A DNA stretch of 64,000 bases, taken from assembly GCA_964034945.1 (NCBI GenBank), contig OZ035962.1, positions 112,841,234 through 112,905,233 of the forward strand, read 5' to 3'. The notes under the pieces are model-generated. The model was not told the DNA's origin. It saw nothing but the letters and a program-made list of their open reading frames with translations, and did not search any database. A program made the translations under genes and the position numbers. Each line of letters opens with the position of its first letter. Position 1 is the stretch's first letter. Shown piece by piece: positions 58,401 to 64,000 of this stretch. This stretch comes from Chrysopilus asiliformis (lineage: Eukaryota; Arthropoda; Insecta; Diptera; Rhagionidae).

Positions 58401-61400
58401 CTTGATGAGGGACAAAACAATTTAACAACAATCAAAATTGTGCTAATTAATAAAACGCTAATTAGAGTACTTTGGCATTGTATATGTACCTTCAGTATGA
58501 AAATGGAGATTATATTTTTTACCTACTTATAAATATAACTCAAATAATGAGAAAAATCAAATTAATTTCAATTGAATTCTTAATTTAGACGAATAATACT
58601 AAAATATTAAAGCAAATTTGTTGGAATACCGAAAGACAGGCTATATAAGAAAATAATTAGACATGAGGTAATCAAACCTACATTAATTATTATTTTTTAC
58701 ATAAACATATTAATTGGGTTCATTAAACTCAAACACACAAAGCAGCTGGTCCCATTTAATTAGATTTTCCCATTAGGTACGTTAATGAGACATATAATAT
58801 GCAGGAAGACAGACATGTTTCGATTTAATCGAGTAAACCATAAACGATGTCCTTTTCACAATGATTCGGACATGGCAAATTTTTCATGTCTACATTTTTG
58901 TGGAACAACCACATCAAACCACACCGCATTTTGATGTTTTCATCAAATGATCAAATTTTATTTTCTCGTCTTTTTTTTAACAATTTTATGGGGAATTTAT
59001 TTTTATCGGGAAATTAAGTTGAGAAAATAGAAAACTCCAAGAGGAATATTGTTAAATGTTTCAGTTGATTTCGTATCATCAGAAAAGTTTACTTAAAGCG
59101 GTTGCTTCCTTAATCGTCTGTGACTTTTTGTGGGAATACTTTGCTGTTTATTTGTATAGTTATGCGAATAAGTTGTATAACTTTATTGCTGGAAATCGAT
59201 ATTTAAATTTATATTATGGAAATGTCATTTTGAAAATGGGTTTTCACACTGAAAACTTTTACATAATTTATTAAAGGATTTTTCTCACAAGTCTAGCTTG
59301 AAAAGCTGTATTACACTGAAATCTTTGATAGCCGGACAATTTTCCATGTCTCCCATGACTCCGGTTTGACTGTATAAAATCCATCGCAAAAAGTTTTTAT
59401 AGCAACGAAATTTATGTATGAATAGTACAAATACGTAGTTAAAGCGCTTTTTATGGGAAAACATAATAAGTGAGAGCGAGTGTGATAAACTTGTTGTAAA
59501 TGCCTATATGTTATTTAAATTACAACCATATTTCCTAAGCTATATTATATAACAGACCACCATATAAACAGTGAATGCCGGCCCTGGCTTTCAGGCATAT
59601 TTTTTCATGCATATTTTAATTTTTGCACTTTTTATACTTTATATGAGAACTATATAGAAGCATATTAGATTTAGTATACCATTTGTAACACCAGAATGTT
59701 TAGGATGACCAATTTCTGTCTGTCTGTCCTTCAGTCAGTTTGCCGTTGTCTGTCCGTCCGTGGACACCATAACTTTCGAAAGGATTTAACTAGAGACTTG
59801 AAATTCGGTTCAGTTGCGTTTATCAGAAATAGGCTATGTTCTTGAACGGGCAAACTCAGACCACTCCCCTCCCCTCTCCCCTACACCAAAAAAAAACAAT
59901 TTTTTGCGTTTTTTTCGAAAACGGTGAGTCTTATTGAAAAATTCATTTGGTATTTTACAATATGACACAACCGTTCCATATATCAAAATCCAATTGACCC
60001 ATCCTGACCCCATATTCCATACAAATGATTTTTTTTAAATAAAAATTTTATCTGTCCACATATACCAGGTGTGTCGGTAAGTCTTTTCCGGTTTTTTCGC
60101 TAAAGAAAACATGTTATTTACAATGGATAGTTAAAATTTATTTATTCAAAGTATTGTCCATTTGATTCTACACATTTTGCCCATCTTCCAGGCAATTTAT
60201 GGATGCCATCCCAAAAGAACTGTTTCTCCTTCGAGCTAAACCACTCATCGAGCCATTTTTTCACTTCTTCGAAATCGGCGAAGTGCTGCTCTGCAAGCGC
60301 GTGCCCCATCGATGCAAAAAGATAGTAGTCAGATGGAGCCAGGTCTGGAGAGTACAGCGGGTGCGGTAATACTTCCCATCCAGGTGGTTTGAACACTTCT
60401 TTGACTGATTTTGCTGTGTGAGACGGCGCGTTGTCATGCTGCAAAATCACCTTACCATGTCTTTCAGCGTATCGCGAACGATTTTTGATGAATTAATGGT
60501 TCAAATTGATCATTTGTTGTCGGTCAGTATTAACTGTTTCTCCAGGTTTCAACAGTTCATAATATACGATACCAATCTGGTCCCACCAATTTGGTTTCAA
60601 TCCTGGATGTTGAAATCACCACTTTTGAATTGTCGAAACCATGTCTCACATGTTCTTATGGTTGGGGCATGATCACCGTAAGTCTCTACCAGCAAACGAT
60701 GGCTTTCAGCGGCCTTTTTTCTTTTGATTAAAGAGGAAAAGTAATGCGTGCCGCAAATGCACGTTTTCAGACACAAAACTTAACATTTTCAAACAGCTTT
60801 AACACTATGACGTTGTTATTTTGACGGAACGTAACTTGTGTAGTTTTGAAGATTAATGTCAATAGAATAAAATGACATATGTCACAAATCATAACACTGC
60901 ATACTTATGGCTAGCGACATCTGTTAGAAAAACTGGAAAAGACTTACCGACACACCTGGTACATATAAAGTACGTTTGGCACCTGGCAATTGTAGGTTTT
61001 ATGTTTAGAAAAAAATTCTGCCTGCTTTCTGTAAAGTTTGACGGCAGCACAATTTTTGATCAATAATTCCCACAAAAACAGCAACATTTTTCTTTAAACA
61101 CAAAGAATTTTTATCATTTGTTTTTAAACACAACGGGGGGTAGATACATAGGATATTCCCGCGGGAACTGCTTTTACCTTTTGTATTGCCATGCTTATGA
61201 ATTTTTTATTTATGTATTTTCGAATTTTTTCTCCAGTTTTCTAACAAAAAAATGTTTTTTTTTTGTTTATAATTTTAGGTGACTGGAATTGTTGGACGTG
61301 CAGATGTTTTAGCGAGTATATTTTTCATGCTCTCATTATTCGCACATTTCAAGTAACTATGAGAAAATTTCAAGATTTTGTGAAAATAACAAAATGTGTT

Positions 61401-63981
61401 TTTTTTTCAGCGAAAAATCTCCAAAGCTATTTGCTAGTATTGTATACGGAAGTCTTAGTATGTTGGCGAAGGAATCTGGCCTAACTGTGTTAGTAGTCAA
61501 CATTATGTTCGATTTATTGAAAAGATGGGAGTTGATACGTCGCTTACTGTATGAAAAACAAATGGGAACAGAGTGCAAGATTTTAATTCAAAGGACGATA
61601 TTGATATCAATTGTAACGATTGTCTTGCTGGCTGTACGATTGGGTATTTTCAAGGATCCATTCCCAAAGTTTTCGGAACAGGACAATCCAGCTGCATTTA
61701 ATCCCAACATGTCAACGCGGTAAATTTTTTTCAATAAATTAAATAAATATATTTTTTTTTAAAATCCTGATATTCTAAGGGTAAGTTAAAATGTTTTCAC
61801 TCTGGCTAGAAAAATCATGATGTTCGAATTAATTTTTCCCGAAAATAGACTTTTTTTCAACAACAAATGTTTTGCGATTGCATGGGTTTTCAGCATCTCG
61901 AGCCGTTTTCGAGAAATTTGATGAAATAGCAAACAAGAAAGAAAGCCTAACATTTCACGCTTTCTTCGATCGATGGATTGAAGTTTATGCGAAAGTGGAA
62001 GGTTTTGTCTGCCAGACCTGGAACTTAATCCGAACTATTTAGGACCCCTTAGAACTATCAGGACTCTACTTTATTACTTTTTATTCATAATGGTTTTTTG
62101 AATATTAAAGATTTCGGACATATTCATATTTATTCGTCTACAATTTATGGTTAATGCTGTGTCCCTCTGATCTAAGTCACGACTGGCAGATGGGTTCGAT
62201 TCCTTTGGTCACATCCTTTTCGGACAAGAGAAATCTTATTACATTTGTTGCCTTCTTGATTTTAATAGTATTAGGATATAAGGCAATAAACTTTGAGAAG
62301 GTGAAATTTGTCAGATTAAATTTGTAAAAGTTTTAAATAACCATTTTATGTATGTCTAGTTAACTTTTGCAATGGGCTTCCTTTTGATGGGAATTCCACT
62401 GCTTCCTGCATGCAACATTATTACGACAGTTGGCTTTGTTTTGGCCGAGAGAGTCCTTTATATCCCAAGGTAAGATAATGGGTAAAAATTACAGAAAAAA
62501 AAATTAACAATTTTATTTGTTTTCAGTTTCGGCTTCATATTGCTAGTTGTTTATGGCCTTCAATGTATTTGGGATTCAATTCATAGAATTCGACCTTTAC
62601 TTGCAACTATGTTAATTCTACTATTAATATCATATGCCTGTAAGACATTCAATCGAAATTTCGATTGGTATTCAAGAGAATCGCTATTAAGGTGATTGGA
62701 ATTTATGATTCTTAAATGAATTTGTAATCTGAATGAAAATGTTTCTTGTAGAGCTGGCCTTAAAGTTCTTCCACATAATGCTAAAATGCACTATAATTAT
62801 GGAAATTATCTTAAGGATTCTGAAAATGTAGATAACGCTATACTTCACTATGAAGAGGCAATCAAGTAAGCTTTTTTAAATTATTTCCCTCTTAAATATA
62901 TTACATTTAATGTGAATTTATGGGACAATTTTTTCTAATACAAATCAAAATATTTCTATTAATCTACATCATAACTAGGGTGACCATATTTTTTGTATGG
63001 ATCCGAGACAGATTACCGAGGGGGGCAGGGAAGGGGTGGGGCGATGAAATGTGAGGAAATTTTCAATGCTCGATTACAGGGAAAAGGTTTCAATTTTATA
63101 TAAAACACACTTAAGTTGAGTATTTTTAAAATATAGCAAAAATCACATCACGGGCAAAACTTTTAGAACAAACAGTTGAAAATTATTTAATAAAATGCGC
63201 CGCGTGCAATTTTTTTTTAAAGAAAAATGGGTTAGTGGCAGTAATGTCTGAGGAAACTGCACCGCAGGCGAACATTTTCGGGTTTCGAAGTCCATTTTTT
63301 TAGGTGTTAAGAAATTATAACTCTAAATTGCAATATTCCGGGACATAAGATTAGTTTCTGAGACGCCTGGGCAACATACCTAAATTCCGGGACTTATGGT
63401 CACCCTACTTATAGCACAAGAGGTCGCAAAGTGAAAGTCGCGACTACAAAATCAAAACAATAATTTGAATTATTGGTGCGATAGCGACCAAATATACTTT
63501 GTATTACTAAGGCTATTAATAAAGTTATTATAATTTACAATTCTTAATCCAGCATTCTTCCATTGTATTTTTTAGACTATGGCCGACATATGCAAGTGCT
63601 CACAATAACCTTGGAACTTTAATGCCAACAGTTGAATTAGCTGAATACCATTTCAGAGAAGCAATTCGATTCTATGAAAATCATGTGAATGCTCATTGTA
63701 ACCTAGGACTACTCTATAGGTAGAAATCAAAAATATCCTACCGACATGCAATAAAAACTAAAATTTATTTCTAACCTCCAGGAGTTCAAACAAAACATCC
63801 TTAGCAGAGATTATGTTGAGGAAATGCGTTAGTTTGAGGCCAAATTCTCGTCTTCCATATTTAGTTTTGGCTCAAATGGAAAATGGATTATTAAAAGGAT
63901 TACATCTTAGACGATTGGCTAAGATTCGACCGGAAACATCTGAAAATCAGGCTGTTTATGGCAATTGGTTATTTGAAAATA
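51856..63981 (+). CDS. TMTC-family O-mannosyltransferase (TMTC1/2-like), 5' part, 10 exons
   Basis: Coding exons: 51856-52499, 53062-53239, 61279-61352, 61411-61719, 62111-62300, 62360-62469, 62527-62691, 62752-62865, 63576-63719, 63782-63981. All have GT-AG borders and matching phases, giving 709 residues with no stop; the gene continues beyond the window. Order: a Ser/Gly/Asn/His-rich N-terminus (1-141); the first membrane segment from W142; the conserved H166-D167-D168 loop motif; several membrane helices with [19 protein letters not shown] and LAKESG; the DUF1736 region with [18 protein letters not shown] (about 415-430); [15 protein letters not shown] (about 490-505); then TPR repeats from about residue 557. 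TMTC1-4 are ER multipass GT-C (GT105) enzymes that O-mannosylate cadherins. LCP..LS.DWQ.GSIPL looks closest to TMTC1 from memory, so TMTC1 versus TMTC2 stays open. The ATG has AAA before it and lies 12 bases after the acceptor. Confidence 0.93.
52500..53061 (+). other. TMTC intron, 562 bp
   Basis: GTATGT donor, long poly-T tract and TTTTTTCAG acceptor. Nothing else is seen in it. Confidence 0.85.
53062..53239 (+). CDS. TMTC coding exon 2
   Basis: Completes the split arginine codon and encodes [19 protein letters not shown], a membrane segment and [13 protein letters not shown], a hallmark TMTC stretch. Ends in phase 0 at a GTAAGT donor. Confidence 0.92.
54712..55035 (+). pseudogene. Harbinger (HARBI1-like) transposase, N-terminal fragment
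   Basis: The first 88 codons are element-derived: [20 protein letters not shown], an acidic SSDDDE patch, [34 protein letters not shown] and [12 protein letters not shown]. The W-x6-R...G-F...L..EL...(D/E)PE.Y.NFLRMS...F..LL pattern is the usual N-terminal signature of PIF/Harbinger nuclease-type transposases. From about 54975 the frame reads into the HINE fragment and soon stops at 55035. The catalytic DDE domain is missing, so it is inactive. Confidence 0.82.
54975..55200 (-). mobile_element. HINE-like element, fragment (copy 7)
   Basis: Begins with the family 3' end in reverse (AAACATAACAAAAGCTATAATTG) and runs to GATGCACCGTTTTTAAGATATTC, then stops abruptly. The hairpin, the microsatellite and the 5' half are missing. 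It sits inside the Harbinger transposase frame. Confidence 0.85.
55522..56781. other. Gene-free intronic stretch
   Basis: Part of the 8-kb TMTC intron. The segments just outside the Harbinger element (AAAACGTTACAAATCGG on the left, AAATCACCGTAAAACCG on the right) look like parts of an older repeat that it entered. No gene. Confidence 0.4.
56782..57280 (+). mobile_element. Three-module retroelement-like repeat, copy 4
   Basis: All three modules are present, and it ends TTTATATATTAGTATGAT. Unlike other copies, the ACAG tract is absent: after GAAAGAGGAAC comes CTTTACGACCTTTTTTGCTA and then CACCAACTCA, so the microsatellite was lost or replaced. Confidence 0.72.
57281..59311. other. Gene-free intronic stretch
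   Basis: AT-rich, no recognisable element or exon. Small ORFs lack domain evidence. Confidence 0.45.
59314..59372. mobile_element. Tiny pogo/Tigger-like MITE, 59 bp
   Basis: The ends CACTGAAATCTTTGATAGCC and ACTCCGGTTTGACTG are imperfect inverted repeats flanked by TA (59312-59313 and 59373-59374). The GATAGCCGGA phrase is typical of Tigger/pogo ends. Confidence 0.5.
59628..60030 (+). mobile_element. Divergent HINE-family relative
   Basis: Order of blocks: TAGTATACCATTTGTAACACC, ATGTTTAGGATGACC, a broken GTCT/GTCC tract (59717-59760), CTAGAGACTTGAAATTCG, GAACGGGCAAACTCAGACCA, AAAACGGTGAGTCTTATTG and ATATATCAAAATCCAATTG. These parallel the main family in forward orientation with heavy divergence. 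Confidence 0.6.
60065..60959 (-). mobile_element. mariner element with internal deletion, 895 bp
   Basis: The inverted ends CCAGGTGTGTCGGTAAGTCT and AGACTTACCGACACACCTGG are flanked by TA (60063-60064 and 60960-60961). Intact mariners are about 1.3 kb, so roughly 400 bp are missing from the middle. It lies in the TMTC intron in antisense orientation. Confidence 0.95.
60142..60786 (-). pseudogene. mariner transposase, defective (DD34D family)
   Basis: Reading leftwards from 60786: an N-terminal piece ([17 protein letters not shown]; then, after a +1/-1 slip in an A run, [20 protein letters not shown] and [17 protein letters not shown]), a stop, then an abrupt jump to [20 protein letters not shown], and a C-terminal part with QHDNAPSH and [13 protein letters not shown]. 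The second and third catalytic aspartates are present with 34 residues between them (D at about 60433-60435 and 60328-60330). The part carrying the second half of the helix-turn-helix region and the first catalytic aspartate has been deleted. Further stops occur, so it is inactive. Confidence 0.9.
61279..61352 (+). CDS. TMTC coding exon 3
   Basis: 74 bp encoding [18 protein letters not shown] and SLFAHF, a membrane helix following the TMTC signature GIVGRAD. Ends AA before GTAACT. Confidence 0.9.
61411..61719 (+). CDS. TMTC coding exon 4
   Basis: 309 bp with [37 protein letters not shown], a basic cytosolic or lumenal loop, the membrane helix [18 protein letters not shown], and [17 protein letters not shown], which starts the DUF1736 region. 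The preceding intron is 58 bp and carries a TTTTTTTTCAG acceptor. Confidence 0.93.
61720..62110 (+). other. TMTC intron, 391 bp
   Basis: Donor GTAAAT, acceptor ATTAAAG (a weak, purine-containing acceptor). The match of the joined protein (STR then [18 protein letters not shown]) to the TMTC family supports this border. Nothing else seen. Confidence 0.8.
62111..62300 (+). CDS. TMTC coding exon 5 (DUF1736)
   Basis: Encodes the most diagnostic part of the protein: [30 protein letters not shown], then a membrane helix and a NFEK end. Phase 0 at a GTGAAA donor. Confidence 0.93.
62360..62469 (+). CDS. TMTC coding exon 6
   Basis: Encodes [20 protein letters not shown] and [12 protein letters not shown]; the ERVLY(I/V)PS motif is conserved in TMTC proteins. 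The preceding intron is 59 bp. Confidence 0.93.
62527..62691 (+). CDS. TMTC coding exon 7
   Basis: Encodes [19 protein letters not shown], a further membrane helix ([13 protein letters not shown]) and [15 protein letters not shown], the join between the membrane part and the TPR part. Donor GTGATT. Confidence 0.92.
62752..62865 (+). CDS. TMTC coding exon 8 (TPR start)
   Basis: Encodes [20 protein letters not shown], then [18 protein letters not shown]: a first tetratricopeptide repeat with the expected small residues and the A-x-x-x-Y-x-x-A-(L/I) ending. Confidence 0.92.
62866..63575 (+). other. TMTC intron, 710 bp, with a MITE
   Basis: Donor GTAAGC, acceptor TTTTTTAG. Most of its centre is the GGGTGACC-ended element at 62978-63405, which explains why this intron is longer than its neighbours. 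Confidence 0.85.
62978..63405. mobile_element. GGGTGACC-ended MITE, 428 bp
   Basis: The ends GGGTGACCATA and TATGGTCACCC are perfect inverted repeats flanked by TA (62976-62977 and 63406-63407). Inside are ATTCCGGGAC words and two copies of the dispersed motif (ATGCGCCGCGTGCAA at 63195, CACCGCAGGCGAAC at about 63262). No coding sequence. Confidence 0.75.
63576..63719 (+). CDS. TMTC coding exon 9 (TPRs)
   Basis: Encodes [40 protein letters not shown] and [11 protein letters not shown] repeats with the canonical A..NLG.L..A..A...I. Confidence 0.93.
63782..63981 (+). CDS. TMTC coding exon 10 (TPRs)
   Basis: Encodes [36 protein letters not shown], then [20 protein letters not shown] and YGNWLFEN. 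Ends at a GTAAGT donor at 63982; further exons are outside the window. Confidence 0.92.
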
Positions 63982-64000
63982 GTAAGTTTTTGATATATCA

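Larger units (their letters stand above)
53240..61278 (+). other. TMTC intron, about 8.0 kb
   Basis: Donor GTAAGT at 53240, acceptor TTTTAG at 61278. It contains a weak fold-back region (about 53838-54056), the Harbinger element with nested HINE fragment, a three-module repeat, a pogo-like MITE, a HINE relative and a deleted mariner, each listed separately. No additional exon was recognised, and the flanking exons join directly as [13 protein letters not shown]. Confidence 0.85.

Noticed and set aside
62195..62215. GGTTCGATTCC, which resembles a tRNA T-arm
   Set aside because: It lies inside TMTC coding exon 5, and no cloverleaf partner sequences surround it.

Overview
This is a stretch of an AT-rich, intron-bearing animal nuclear genome, almost certainly an insect and most likely a fly. 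The evidence is the two host genes with GT-AG introns and insect-like protein sequence, mariner and PIF/Harbinger relics, and GTCY-microsatellite repeats built like the DINE-1/Helentron elements known from flies. There are no bacterial-style operons, no CRISPR array, and no tRNA or rRNA that I could recognise.

Only two host genes are supported, both on the + strand. At the left edge (1-370) are the last two coding exons of a GT49 glycosyltransferase resembling B4GAT1 (beta-1,4-glucuronyltransferase 1). From 51856 to the right edge are ten coding exons of a TMTC-family protein (transmembrane and TPR-repeat O-mannosyltransferase, TMTC1/2-like). Its reading frame stays intact across nine introns and runs off the window at 63981. 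A gene-free, UTR-like block at about 11.8-12.97 kb ends in a strong splice donor and is a candidate non-coding first exon of this TMTC gene, which would give a first intron of about 39 kb. The two genes belong to families that both act in protein O-mannosylation, but nothing in the sequence shows more than adjacency.

Nearly everything else is a graveyard of mobile elements. The main family (HINE-like: subterminal inverted repeats, a 3' hairpin and an internal GTCY/GACR microsatellite) has six near-complete copies (5627, 17626, 18375, 28251, 32115 and 45320) and one fragment (54975), plus several divergent relatives. A second family with three repeated modules and an ACAG-repeat tail has four copies (17505, 36405, 41530, 56782). 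One copy of the first family is inserted cleanly in the second, giving a natural empty site.

DNA transposons and MITEs with readable target-site duplications include five PIF/Harbinger-like elements (TTA/TAA), one piggyBac-like (TTAA), a deleted mariner (TA), pogo/Tigger-like elements (TA) and GGGTGACC/GGGTTGAC-ended elements (TA). A dead non-LTR retrotransposon carries a two-level nest of DNA elements. Simple-sequence features include a roughly 700-bp array of an 8-bp AGAGACAG unit, a G-rich polypurine tract and a perfect 31-bp hairpin.

Together the window shows a large gene whose introns have absorbed successive layers of transposons, several of which carried microsatellite seeds with them.
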